This document shows positions 8,671-16,258 of a stretch of DNA of 26,921 bases, in pieces; the stretch's first letter is position 1; each line of letters starts with the position of its first letter. The DNA is from Bog-793 sp035625025 (GTDB taxonomy: Bacteria; Actinomycetota; Acidimicrobiia; Acidimicrobiales; Bog-793), in the NCBI GenBank assembly GCA_035625025.1, contig DASPQJ010000023.1, forward strand, positions 1 to 26,921. Reading direction: 5' to 3'. The notes beneath the pieces were generated by a model, which saw only the letters and a list, made by a program, of their open reading frames with translations, ran no database searches and was not told where the DNA came from. The position numbers and the translations under genes are program-made.

Positions 8671-9072
8671 TCATGGCCCTTTCTGGCCCTCCGTCTCGGT
8701 CCTCGTTTCGCGCTGCAAAGCGGCGAGCGACCTCCCGAGCGTGACCAGGCGGACCTGGCCGGCGAGCAGCGCGTTGGCGTCCCCGCGCAGCGTGATCCGG
8801 CCGGCGGCGAGCAGTTCCGCGACCGGAGTCCCGGCGACGATCGCCCGGGCGGTCTCCCAGTCCTCGACGAGCGTGACGGCGGCTTGCTCCGTCGAACCGA
8901 CGAGGAGCTTGACTCCCGTGGCGTCCATGAGGACGGTGTAGCAGACCGTCCCGTGCGGTGTTCCGGTCACGACCTGTCCGAGGGCGAGCGGCGGCGCCCC
9001 GGGGTCCGGGCCGACTTCGGCGAGTTCCTCGGAAAAACGGGCGAACCACGGCGCAGAGAGGAAATCGAGCAC
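8671..9072 (-). CDS. SCP2 sterol-carrier-domain-like protein at the 3' end of the sdh operon
   Basis: A 133-residue protein beginning LDFLSAPWFARFSEELAEVG and continuing through VCYTVLMDATGVKLLVG, AAVTLVEDWETARAIVAG and LLAAGRITLRGDANALLAGQ. The order of a short N-terminal helix, a beta sheet with 'Y.V..D..G.....G', then '(T/L)..D..TA..IA.G......L..G...(V/L)..GD...L' is that of standalone SCP2/SterolCarrier domains common in actinobacteria. Such domains bind a hydrophobic ligand; the ligand and any tie to succinate dehydrogenase are unknown. The start is uncertain: GTG 9072 lies 5 nt after the sdhB stop, and earlier in-frame starts lie inside sdhB. Translation may be coupled to sdhB. The C-terminal 15 residues are charged and probably disordered. 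Confidence 0.7.
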   Translation of the reverse strand: MLDFLSAPWFARFSEELAEVGPDPGAPPLALGQVVTGTPHGTVCYTVLMDATGVKLLVGSTEQAAVTLVEDWETARAIVAGTPVAELLAAGRITLRGDANALLAGQVRLVTLGRSLAALQRETRTETEGQKGP

Positions 9073-9077
9073 GATCG

Positions 9078-9962
9078 TCAGCTTGACGCGGCCGGCGGCG
9101 CGTCGGCGACGATGACCTCGCCGAGTTGTGCCGCGGGCGTCGACGCCGCGACGACGCCGGAAGGCGTCGGACGGGGCCGGCGAAGGATCTTGCGACCGAG
9201 CCACGCCACGGGGTCGTAGCGGGCGTCGACGACCCGCTCTTTGAGGGGGATGATCGCGTTGTCGGTGATGGGGATGCTCTCCGGGCACACCTCCGTGCAG
9301 CACTTCGTGATGTTGCACAGGCCGAGGCCGAGGTGTTCCCGTGCGAAATCACGCCGGTCGACGGTGTCGAGGGGGTGCATCTCGAGTTCGGCGAGACGGA
9401 CGAAAAAACGCGGACCCGCGTAGCGGGGCTTGTTCTCCTCGTGGTCGCGGATGACGTGGCAGACGTTCTGGCACAAGAAACACTCGATGCACTTGTGGAA
9501 CTCCTGAGCCCGATCGACGTCGAACTGGGACATCCGGTAGATGCCGTCCGAAGGACGCGGGCGCGGCGCGAACGGGGGGATCCTCTTCGCCACCGCGAAG
9601 TTGAACGACACGTCGGAGACGAGGTCGCGCACCGCGGGAAACGCCCGCAGCGGCGAGACGGTGATGGGCGCGGCCCAGTCGAGCGTGCTCATCCGGGTCA
9701 TGCACATGAGGCGCGAATGGCCGTTTATCTCGGCCGAGCACGAGCCGCACCTGCCGGCCTTGCAGTTCCAGCGGACGGCGAGGTCCGGTGCCAGTTCGGC
9801 CTGGATGCGGTGCACGACGTCGAGGACGACCTCGCCCTCGACCGCCGGCACGGTGTAATCCCGGAACTCGCCGCCCTGGGCGTCGCCGCGCCAGATCGCG
9901 AGCGTGACGCGGGGCTCCTCTGCGGTCCCGCCCGTCGGACCGGGGACGTCGGGCGTCATCAC
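9078..9962 (-). CDS. sdhB: Succinate dehydrogenase iron-sulfur subunit
   Basis: Passes electrons from the FAD of SdhA to quinone through three Fe-S clusters. The [2Fe-2S] ferredoxin domain has Cys67, Cys72, Cys75 and Cys87 (WNCKAGRCGSC...LMC). The C-terminal domain has CIECFLCQNVC (158-168) and CNITKCCTEVCP (216-227), which supply the ligands of the [4Fe-4S] and [3Fe-4S] clusters. The protein has 294 residues, longer than E. coli SdhB (238) because of a Pro/Ala-rich tail after about residue 255. Its ATG overlaps the sdhA stop by 4 nt, so the two are translationally coupled. The form resembles subunit B of mycobacterial Sdh1. Confidence 0.94.
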   Translation of the reverse strand: MMTPDVPGPTGGTAEEPRVTLAIWRGDAQGGEFRDYTVPAVEGEVVLDVVHRIQAELAPDLAVRWNCKAGRCGSCSAEINGHSRLMCMTRMSTLDWAAPITVSPLRAFPAVRDLVSDVSFNFAVAKRIPPFAPRPRPSDGIYRMSQFDVDRAQEFHKCIECFLCQNVCHVIRDHEENKPRYAGPRFFVRLAELEMHPLDTVDRRDFAREHLGLGLCNITKCCTEVCPESIPITDNAIIPLKERVVDARYDPVAWLGRKILRRPRPTPSGVVAASTPAAQLGEVIVADAPPAASS

Positions 9963-11755
9963 CGTTCCGCTTCGAGGAGGGCGGCGAGGTCGGCAGGCAG
10001 GGCGGCGCGGGGCTGTTCGCTGACCGCGATCGCGCCCTTCTCGAGGCGGACGACCATGTTCACGTTTTCGAAGTGCCCGGGATCGGCCGCCGGATAGTCG
10101 TCACGGGTGTGGCCGCCGCGGCTCTCGCGGCGCGCGATCGCCGACAGCGTCGTCGCGCGCGCGACGGCGAGCATCGACTCGAGATCGAGCGCGAGGTGCC
10201 AGGCGGGGTTGAACTGCCGGTGGCCCTCGACCGCGCACAGACGCGCCCGGTCCTCGAGCTCGCCGAGCGCCTCGAGGGCCCGTCGAAGCTCGGTCTCGGT
10301 GCGGATGATGCCGACGAGCGTCTGCATCGCCTCCTGGAGGTCGTGGTGGACGGCGTACGGGTTCTCGCCCCCTTCGTGGTCGAAGTAGGAGAGCGCGGCC
10401 GTGGCGAAACGCTCCACCGCGGCGGGATCGGGCTCGACGGCCCCCCGTCCTCGGGCGTACTCGGCGGCGCCCATCCCGGCGCGCCGCCCGAAGACGAGGA
10501 GGTCCGACAGCGAGTTGCCGCCGAGGCGGTTGGCGCCGTGCATCCCGCCGGCGACCTCACCGGCGGCGAAGAGACCCGGCACCGTCGCGGCTTCCGTCTC
10601 GGCGTCGACGCGGACGCCGCCCATCATGTAGTGGCAAGTGGGGCCGACCTCCATCGCCTGGGTCGTGATGTCGACGCCGGCGAGCTCCTTGAACTGGTTG
10701 TACATCGTCGGCAGACGGCGGCGGATGTACTCGGGCGACCGACGCGAGGCGATGTCGAGGTACACGCCGCCGTGGGGAGAACCGCGGCCGGACTTCACCT
10801 CGGCGTTGATCGCCCGCGCGACCTCGTCGCGCGGCAGCAGTTCCGGAGGCCGCCGGAACGTCTTGTCGTCGTACCACCGGTCGGCTTCCTCGATCGTGTC
10901 AGCGGTCTCTTGGACGTAGTAGTCGGGGATGTAGCGGAACATGAAACGCTCGCCGTCTCTGTTCGTGAGGATGCCTCCGTCGCCGCGCACGCCTTCGGTG
11001 ACGAGGATCCCCCTCGCCGACGCCGGCCAGATCATCCCGGTCGGGTGGAACTGGACGCATTCCATGTCGATGAGATCGGCCCCCGCCCAGAGCGCGAGGG
11101 CGTGACCGTCACCGGTCGACTCCCAGGAGTTCGACGTGAACTTCCAGATCTTGCCGATCCCTCCCGAGGCGAGGATCACCGCCTTGGCGGCGAACACGAC
11201 GAACTTGCCCGTCTCCCGCCAGAGCCCCAGCGCCCCGCAGACCGCCCCGGTGGCGTCGGCGAGCAGCCGGAGGATCTTGCACTCCATGAAGACCTCGATC
11301 CTGGCGGCGACGGCGCGGTTCTGCAGCGTGCGGAGCATCTCGAGGCCGGTGCGGTCGCCGACGTGGGCGAGCCGGGCGTAGCGGTGGCCCCCGAAGTCGC
11401 GTTGCAGGATCCGCCCGTCCGGGGTCCGGTCGAAAAGCGCTCCCCAGCTCTCGAGCTCGAGGACGCGGTCCGGCGCCTCCTGGGCGTGGAGCTGGGCCAT
11501 ACGCCAGTTGTTGAGCATCTTCCCGCCGCGCATCGTGTCGCGAAAATGCACCTTCCAGTTGTCCTCGGGCCAGACGTTGCCGAGGGCCGCGGCGACCCCG
11601 CCCTCAGCCATCACGGTGTGCGCTTTGCCGAGCAGCGACTTGCAGACGACGGCCGTCGCGGCGCCCGCCGCCGCCGCTTCGATGCCGGCGCGCAGCCCGG
11701 CGCCGCCGGCACCGATCACGAGGACGTCGCAGGAGTGGGTCTCGTAGTCGGTCAT
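9959..11755 (-). CDS. sdhA: Succinate dehydrogenase flavoprotein subunit
   Basis: Catalytic subunit oxidising succinate to fumarate. The 598 residues start at ATG 11755 (MTDYETHSCDVLVIGAGGAG), directly at the end of sdhC. The FAD-binding GAGGAG is at 15-20. His46 in KAHTVMAEGG is in the position of the covalent FAD attachment residue. Further on come QFHPTGM, the VRGDGGILTNRDGERFM segment with substrate-site residues, HYMMGGVRVD and RLGGNSLSDLLVFGRRAG near the C-terminal part of the FAD domain. The frame is open upstream to 12820, but that part overlaps sdhC antiparallel in meaning and has no family match. All expected active-site landmarks are present. Confidence 0.95.
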   Translation of the reverse strand: MTDYETHSCDVLVIGAGGAGLRAGIEAAAAGAATAVVCKSLLGKAHTVMAEGGVAAALGNVWPEDNWKVHFRDTMRGGKMLNNWRMAQLHAQEAPDRVLELESWGALFDRTPDGRILQRDFGGHRYARLAHVGDRTGLEMLRTLQNRAVAARIEVFMECKILRLLADATGAVCGALGLWRETGKFVVFAAKAVILASGGIGKIWKFTSNSWESTGDGHALALWAGADLIDMECVQFHPTGMIWPASARGILVTEGVRGDGGILTNRDGERFMFRYIPDYYVQETADTIEEADRWYDDKTFRRPPELLPRDEVARAINAEVKSGRGSPHGGVYLDIASRRSPEYIRRRLPTMYNQFKELAGVDITTQAMEVGPTCHYMMGGVRVDAETEAATVPGLFAAGEVAGGMHGANRLGGNSLSDLLVFGRRAGMGAAEYARGRGAVEPDPAAVERFATAALSYFDHEGGENPYAVHHDLQEAMQTLVGIIRTETELRRALEALGELEDRARLCAVEGHRQFNPAWHLALDLESMLAVARATTLSAIARRESRGGHTRDDYPAADPGHFENVNMVVRLEKGAIAVSEQPRAALPADLAALLEAER

Positions 11756-12612
11756 CAGATGATCCTCGGGTCGTGGATCGCGCCACTCGCGACGAGCCAG
11801 ATGTAGAGATCGCTGAACGCGATCCAAAAGAGCGACAGCCACGCGAACAGCTGGTGGTGGGGGTTCAGTCGCCCGGAGACGTTCTGCCAGAACCATCGCC
11901 GGACCGGGGCTTTCGACAGCGCGCGCAGATTCCCGCCGCAGAGGTGGCGGCAGGCGTGGCATCCGAGGGTGTAGGCCCAGATGAGGACGGCGTTCACCGT
12001 CAGGACGAGAGATCCGACGGCGACCCCGACGCCGTCGCGGAAGCGGAAGGCGCTGATCGCGTCCCAGGTGAGGACGCCGGCGAAGGCAACGGCGACGTAG
12101 AAGAAGTAACGGTGGACGTTCTGGAGCACGAGGGGCCAGCGCGTCTCGCCCGTGTAGCGCGCCCGACGCCTCCCCGGGCCCGTCGACCCGGCGTCGGCGA
12201 CGCCGCAGGCCGGGGGCGAGAGCCAGAAGGAGCGGTAGTAGGCCTTGCGGTAGTAGTAGCAGGTGAGCCGGAAACCGAGCGGGAAGACGAGGATGAGGAG
12301 CGCGGGGGAGACCTCCCACCACGGCCCCGTGATCGGTCCCCAGACGTAGCCGTGGCAGTTGTCCGTGAGACAGGGCGAGTAGAAAGGTGACAGGTAGTCG
12401 CGCCCGACGCTTCCGGCGAAGTAGTCGCCGTTGCGGAAAGCCGCCCAGGTCGCGTAGGCGACGAACGCGAGGAGGCCGAGCACCGTCGCCCCGGGCTGCC
12501 ACCGCCAGTGGTCCCGGCGCAGCACGACCGAGCGCGGCGGCCCCGCCCGCACGCCGCCGATCCGCACCGGCGTCGGTTCGGCTGGCGGGTTCGTCTCCTC
12601 GACGACGGTCAC
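11755..12612 (-). CDS. sdhC: Succinate dehydrogenase membrane anchor, mycobacterial Sdh1-like
   Basis: A single-subunit membrane anchor of 285 residues with about five transmembrane helices (near 42-58, 100-118, 168-190, 197-217 and 253-274). Characteristic stretches are YLSPFYSPCL, PALLILVFPLGFRLTCYYYR, AYYRSFWLSPPAC, ETRWPLVLQNVHRYFFY and CHACRHLCGGNLR. I recognise these from the anchor subunit of actinobacterial Sdh1 (the Rv0249c type). Conserved His residues in the helices (VHRYFFY, CHACRH, NPHHQLFAW) are plausible haem ligands, as expected for a dihaem anchor; haem binding is inferred. GTG 12612 is preceded by GGAGGAA at short distance. The TGATG junction couples it to sdhA with a 1-nt overlap. 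Residues about 133-155 are a variable Gly/Arg-rich loop. Confidence 0.92.
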   Translation of the reverse strand: MTVVEETNPPAEPTPVRIGGVRAGPPRSVVLRRDHWRWQPGATVLGLLAFVAYATWAAFRNGDYFAGSVGRDYLSPFYSPCLTDNCHGYVWGPITGPWWEVSPALLILVFPLGFRLTCYYYRKAYYRSFWLSPPACGVADAGSTGPGRRRARYTGETRWPLVLQNVHRYFFYVAVAFAGVLTWDAISAFRFRDGVGVAVGSLVLTVNAVLIWAYTLGCHACRHLCGGNLRALSKAPVRRWFWQNVSGRLNPHHQLFAWLSLFWIAFSDLYIWLVASGAIHDPRII

Positions 12613-12884
12613 CTTCCTCCTCAGATCTCCTCGGGCCAGTCGTTGCTGGCGAAAGCATTCCCGGGTCCGCGCTCAGCCGGTCGCTCGCGGTCGCGACCGG
12701 CTCATCCTTCCACTCCGACCGGCGGGGGGCGAGGGCGACGGAGTCGACCGGCTGCGCGCGGAGCGTGGCGAGACAAAATACGAATTCCCCCTTGCATCTC
12801 GTTGAGCTGGGCGTCATCATAATACGAGCCGTGTAATTTCACGGTTGCGACTCGCACTGAGTGGCGAACGCTAAGGGGGTGTCG
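12613..12884. promoter_or_regulatory. Divergent control region between sdhC and a whiB gene
   Basis: About 270 bases. The part 12770-12845 is clearly AT-richer than its surroundings and holds overlapping -10-like boxes for both directions (CATAAT 12818-12823 plus; TATTAT 12819-12824 minus). It also has an imperfect palindrome, CGTGTAATTTCACG, at 12830-12843. No good -35 boxes were seen. The sdh transcript would then have a leader of about 200 nt. I saw no known riboswitch in it. Confidence 0.4.
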
Positions 12885-13160
12885 GTGGACGTCCAAGTGC
12901 TCATCGGTCAAAGTCCACGGGCGTGGCAGGCACGGGCGAACTGCATGGGGGTCGACCCGGAACTCTTCTTCCCCGAACGGGGATCGTCGACCCGGGAGGC
13001 GAAGGAGGTCTGTCGAGGTTGTGTCGTGCGGATCGACTGCCTCGAGTTCGCGATCGCGAACAGCGAGAAATTCGGCATCTGGGGCGGGATGAGCGAGCGC
13101 GAGCGTCGGCGGGTGCGCCGGGCGCGTCTATTGCAGCAACGCGAGGTTGCCGCTTCCTAA
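12885..13160 (+). CDS. WhiB-family iron-sulfur transcription regulator
   Basis: A small [4Fe-4S] regulator that binds sigma factor or DNA in a redox- or NO-sensitive way. Numbering from the longest start at 12861, the four cluster cysteines are C28, C51, C54 and C60 (ANCMG...VCRGCVVRIDC), followed by the family turn GIWGG (72-76) and the basic C-terminus ERERRRVRRAR. I place the start at GTG 12885 because AAGGGGG stands 5 nt before it; GTG 12861 and 12879 are in frame and possible. It is divergent from sdhC, and its last codons overlap the end of the convergent formimidoyltransferase gene by 4 nt. Which WhiB subclass it belongs to cannot be settled by eye. Confidence 0.9.
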   Translation: MDVQVLIGQSPRAWQARANCMGVDPELFFPERGSSTREAKEVCRGCVVRIDCLEFAIANSEKFGIWGGMSERERRRVRRARLLQQREVAAS

Positions 13161-13984
13161 GCGAGGGGCGCAAGACCGCGCTCGGCGAGCCTCGTCTCGA
13201 TCGTCGAGTTCTCGTCGAGGCCGAGCGACTTCCAGCGGCGCGCCGGGATCGCGTCGAGGACCTTCCGGGGCAGGAGCCCGACGAGTTCGGCGCGTTCGAT
13301 TCTGGCGGCCCCGGCGACCCTGTCGTAGACGTCGGCCGGGCCGACGCTCCAGGGCGCGACGAGATTGCAGGAAACCTGGACGGCGGATTCGACCGCAAAG
13401 CAGGCGGTGCGCACCTCGGGCGACCGCAGCGCCGAGGTGAGACGCCGGGCGAGTGCGAGATCATCCGCGGCGAGCCAGAGGTTGTAAGCGACGAGGGCGT
13501 GGCGCGCTCCGACGCAGCACGCCCCCGCCGACAGGTGGGGTCTGGCCGGCCCGAAATCGGGCCGCAGCTCGCCAAAGGCCCGCTGGCGGATCTCGGGCAG
13601 CGAACGCTCCGGTCCGTAGACGAAGCAGGGGAGTTCGAGTTCGTCCGAGGCCCAGCGGCAGAAGCGGTCCCGTGCCGTGATCGCCTCACCGAGGTCACCG
13701 TCGGGCCGCATGCCATCGTCGCCCAGCGGGACGAACGGCACGACGTCGACGACGCCGAGGCGGGGATGGACGCCCTCGTGGCGGCGGATGTCGAGGCGGG
13801 CGACCGCGGCGCGGGCCAGGTCGACCGCGGCGTCGAAGACGGCGGGCCCGGCGAGGGTGAAGACCGAGCGGTTGTGCGACGCGTCGGAGTGCAGGTCGAT
13901 CAGAGCCGCGCCGACGAGGCTGCCGAGGTCCTCAATCTCAGCCCTGTCTCGGCCCTCGCTGACGTTGACGACGCATTCCAGCAT
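13157..13984 (-). CDS. Glutamate formimidoyltransferase-like protein
   Basis: A single-domain formiminotransferase of about 275 residues. In the family it moves the formimino group between formiminoglutamate and tetrahydrofolate. The N-terminus MLECVVNVSEGRD is the family hallmark. Further landmarks are DLHSDASHNRSVFTLAG, RRHEGVHPRLGVVDVVPFVPL (with the His residue proposed as catalytic in FtcD) and LVAYNLWLA. The cyclodeaminase domain of bifunctional FtcD is absent. No other histidine-degradation gene is in the window, so the pathway could be histidine catabolism or general one-carbon recycling; metF nearby makes the second idea tempting but unproven. ATG 13984 is preferred; a GTG one codon earlier is equally possible. 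It probably follows the second whiB gene in one transcript (gap 36 nt). Confidence 0.85.
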   Translation of the reverse strand: MLECVVNVSEGRDRAEIEDLGSLVGAALIDLHSDASHNRSVFTLAGPAVFDAAVDLARAAVARLDIRRHEGVHPRLGVVDVVPFVPLGDDGMRPDGDLGEAITARDRFCRWASDELELPCFVYGPERSLPEIRQRAFGELRPDFGPARPHLSAGACCVGARHALVAYNLWLAADDLALARRLTSALRSPEVRTACFAVESAVQVSCNLVAPWSVGPADVYDRVAGAARIERAELVGLLPRKVLDAIPARRWKSLGLDENSTIETRLAERGLAPLA

Positions 13985-14020
13985 CACAGCGGGGATCGCC
14001 GCGGAAGGCGAACGCGCCAG

Positions 14021-14266
14021 CTAGTTGGACTGGTAGACGGTGAGGTGACGTCGGCCCCGGGCGAGGCGACGTCGTTCCCGCTCGGACGTTCCACCCCAGA
14101 CGCCGTGGTCGATGTGGTTCGCCATCGCGTATTCGAGGCACGGTGATTTCACCGGGCAGTCCTGGCAGATCCGCCGGGCGATGTCGACTCCGACGCCGTC
14201 GCTCGGGAAGAAGGTCTCGGGCGGAAGCATCCGGCACTTGCCCCTCGCCATCCACTCGAGTTCCAT
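14021..14266 (-). CDS. Second WhiB-family iron-sulfur regulator
   Basis: An 81-residue WhiB protein with cluster ligands C11, C34, C37 and C43 (KCRMLPPETFFPSDG...ICQDCPVKSPC), GVWGG (55-59) and SERERRRLARGRR. The spacing and short N-terminus are like the WhiB1/WhiB2 size class. The start ATG 14266 is fixed because an in-frame TAA precedes it immediately. There is no strong ribosome site. Upstream, a -10-like TAGCGT (14347-14352, minus) and a perfect palindrome CCCACGTGGG (14327-14336) suggest a leader of about 75 nt with a control site. It is co-directional with the formimidoyltransferase gene, so the regulator and enzyme may be co-transcribed. Confidence 0.9.
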   Translation of the reverse strand: MELEWMARGKCRMLPPETFFPSDGVGVDIARRICQDCPVKSPCLEYAMANHIDHGVWGGTSERERRRLARGRRHLTVYQSN

Positions 14267-14326
14267 TACGCCACCGTTCCGCCGCCCGGTCGGACGGCCC
14301 CCCAGGACATCTCTCCTGTCCCACGC

Positions 14327-14336
14327 CCCACGTGGG
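14327..14336. promoter_or_regulatory. Perfect palindrome CCCACGTGGG upstream of the second whiB gene
   Basis: A 10-bp perfect palindrome 11 nt downstream of the -10-like TAGCGT (14347-14352, minus strand). Its position at or just after the predicted transcription start makes an operator plausible. A second small inverted repeat, GGACA/TGTCC (14304-14320), follows in the leader. Confidence 0.35.
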
Positions 14337-14466
14337 CCCGACCTCGACGCTACACCCGACGTCGTCGTTTCCCGCCGTCTTCTGGCGAATTCATAGGGTC
14401 TTCACAGATTCCGGTCCCGTTCGGAACCTGGTGCGCCGGGCGCCGAGGGAAAGACCAGGCCGTCGA

Positions 14467-14472
14467 TAGACT
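14467..14472 (+). promoter_or_regulatory. Candidate -10 box TAGACT
   Basis: TAGACT lies 27 nt before ATG 14500, with GGAGGAGA (14488-14495) between them, so this gene has a normal short leader with a ribosome site, unlike most of its neighbours. Confidence 0.4.
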
Positions 14473-14499
14473 CGGGTCGGATCACCCGGAGGAGAGCCG

Positions 14500-14793
14500 A
14501 TGACCACGCCGCTGAGCGGCCAGAACGAGACGCCGGAGCCCCCGCGCGGCCACGTCCGCATCGTCTACCTGGGTCCTGTGGCTCCGCACTGGGAGATCGA
14601 GTCCGAGTTCGGGGAGCGGGCGGTGATCGAAGCGTTCCGTGAACGGGCGCTCGCTCGCCTCGTGTTGCTCCCGCCGCACGACCCGCAGTTCCGGCGCAAT
14701 CGGGAGCGCGTCGCCCGTGACGCCGAACGGGAGAACCTCCTCCTCGAATGGGACCTCGGCATCCCGGACGAGCCCGCGCCGGCCGAGTCCTGA
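14500..14793 (+). CDS. Small conserved-looking protein of unknown function
   Basis: A 97-residue soluble protein with no signal peptide or membrane segment. It has a disordered Pro/Glu-rich start, then a compact core: GHVRIVYLGPVAPHWEIESEFG, VIEAFRERALARL, LLPPHDPQFRRNRERVARDAERENLLLEWDL, and an acidic tail. It has one of the best ribosome sites in the window (GGAGGAGA, 4 nt before ATG) and good third-position GC, so it is very probably a real gene. The pattern reminds me of short hypothetical proteins in Acidimicrobiia, but I know no function. It ends 16 nt from the convergent DUF2342 gene. Confidence 0.75.
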   Translation: MTTPLSGQNETPEPPRGHVRIVYLGPVAPHWEIESEFGERAVIEAFRERALARLVLLPPHDPQFRRNRERVARDAERENLLLEWDLGIPDEPAPAES

Positions 14794-14809
14794 CCGGCTC
14801 GAATCCGGG

Positions 14810-16021
14810 CTAGACCGCGCCGCCGAGTTCCGGCAGGTTGACCCGCGCGATCCAGAGACCGGGAGCGTCGACCTCCGCCGGCGTCGGGAGGTTCCCCTCT
14901 TGGGTCCACAGTTTGCCGAGTTCAGCGTCGCCTCCCCGTTCGACGACCCCCCGCACGAACGCCTCCCCGCGGTCCAGCGCGTCTTGGTCGAGGCAGAGCC
15001 CGAAAAGCATCTCCGCCGCCCGTTCCCCCTCAGAGCGCTCGACGCGCCGGCGCCGCAGCGCCTCGCGGACCGGTCGATGGGCGCCGATCACGCGTGCGGC
15101 GACCGAGTCGGTGACCCATTCGACGTAGCCCGCGATCGCCGACGTGAGCGCGGCCAGCTCGGCCCGGATCCGTCGCAGTTCGGGCGTGTCCGGTGGTTCG
15201 GCCAGCGCGGCCGGGTCTCCAAGGAGCCGACCCAGTTCTCCGAGGTCTCCCGGTTCGCCGAGTGACGCCTCGCCGAAGCTCTTCTCGAGCGCGCTGAGAT
15301 CGGGCCGGAAGCTCGTGGCATGGGCGACAAGGAGAGACTGCAATCGGGCGTGCACGTGGGGTCGGGAGAGAACGGCGTGCGTCGCCAGGTCGTGCGTGGC
15401 GAGCCACATCGTGACGTCATCGACGTCGAGGCTCCAGTCCGACGCGAACTCGGCGACGTTCGAGGGCACGACGACGATTTCGTCGCTCGGCAGGCGGGGA
15501 AGAGGAAGTTCGTACTGCCCGAGCGTGCGGCGCGCGAGATGTCCGATGATGGAACCGACCTGGAGCGCGATCATCGTCGGCGCCATCGCCGCGGCCCACT
15601 TTTCCAGCAGCGCGGCGAGCCCGACTTCGCTGTAGTCCGAGTCCTCGGGAGCCGGTTCGGCCGTGATCGGGGGACGGATCGCCGTCGCGAACTCCTCGAT
15701 GAGCGGCCGCCAGGACTCCAGGCTCCGCCTCGCCCACTCGGCCGGGCCGGCCGCGAGGACGCCGGCGGGGCGGCCGCTCGGCGTCGTCGGCATCCCGGTG
15801 AGGTCGCCGACCTGCAGTTCGGCGATGCGGGTGAGCTCCTCGATCCGCATCCGTTGAATCGGATCGACGTTCGGTTCCGGTTTGCCATCCGAGGCGACGG
15901 TCAGCGCGAGCTGGACCGCGAGGTCCCACTGGAGCGGGGCGTCGGTTCGCATCAGGCGGAGGAGGTCGCCGAGCAGCCCGGGCAGGAATCCGCCCATGTC
16001 CGACGAGGATTCTGAGGCCAC
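14810..16021 (-). CDS. DUF2342 (zincin-like) family protein with altered zinc motif
   Basis: A 403-residue protein of the DUF2342 family, annotated elsewhere as zinc-dependent metalloprotease or 'F420-biosynthesis associated'; the true function is unknown. Family features: an N-terminal PIQRMRIEELTRIAELQV helix, EWARRSLESWRPLIEEFA, and the central WLATHDLATHAVLSRPHVHARL. In active members this central helix carries HExxH. Here it reads His210-Asp-Leu-Ala-Thr214-His215, so the Glu is Asp and the second zinc His position is Thr, with the next residue His. The N-terminal GTG 16021 is supported by TAGATT (minus, 16028-16033), 6 nt upstream. No signal peptide is visible. It probably no longer cleaves peptides. 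Next upstream on the same strand is the HtrA-like gene. Confidence 0.8.
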   Translation of the reverse strand: MASESSSDMGGFLPGLLGDLLRLMRTDAPLQWDLAVQLALTVASDGKPEPNVDPIQRMRIEELTRIAELQVGDLTGMPTTPSGRPAGVLAAGPAEWARRSLESWRPLIEEFATAIRPPITAEPAPEDSDYSEVGLAALLEKWAAAMAPTMIALQVGSIIGHLARRTLGQYELPLPRLPSDEIVVVPSNVAEFASDWSLDVDDVTMWLATHDLATHAVLSRPHVHARLQSLLVAHATSFRPDLSALEKSFGEASLGEPGDLGELGRLLGDPAALAEPPDTPELRRIRAELAALTSAIAGYVEWVTDSVAARVIGAHRPVREALRRRRVERSEGERAAEMLFGLCLDQDALDRGEAFVRGVVERGGDAELGKLWTQEGNLPTPAEVDAPGLWIARVNLPELGGAV

Positions 16022-16027
16022 GCGACG

Positions 16028-16033
16028 AATCTA
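16028..16033 (-). promoter_or_regulatory. Candidate -10 box TAGATT, leaderless
   Basis: TAGATT on the minus strand ends 6 nt before GTG 16021, the same geometry as at icd and the DivIVA-domain gene. Confidence 0.45.
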
Positions 16034-16258
16034 GGCCCCGCGCGCCGGTGCTCGTTCGTCGCCTCGGGGCCGCGACCGCGCGTTACAAGGAGGGGATCGT
16101 CGCCTGGTGCGAGACGAGGCCCGGCGCGTCTCGCCCCGGCGGCGTCGCGCGCCCGGTGCCCGATCGGGCGATCGCAACCGCGGCCAAGACATCGGAGCGC
16201 GTCACGCTCGCTGCTCGCCGGGAGGGAGGAAGGTCGCGATCTTCGCCGACCCGCCGAG

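Noticed and set aside
10073..11806. 577-codon plus-strand open frame
   Set aside because: Exactly antisense to sdhA, with Asp/Arg/Val-rich shadow composition and no motif.
11756..12820. N-terminal extension of sdhA to an ATG at 12820
   Set aside because: It runs through sdhC in another frame; the SdhA family starts at MTDYETHSCDV and the TGATG junction with sdhC is typical coupling.
12830..12843. CGTGTAATTTCACG as a CRP or Rex operator
   Set aside because: The half-sites are spaced two bases too close for the GTG-N8-CAC form of those regulators and the centre is mismatched, so only a generic palindrome is claimed.
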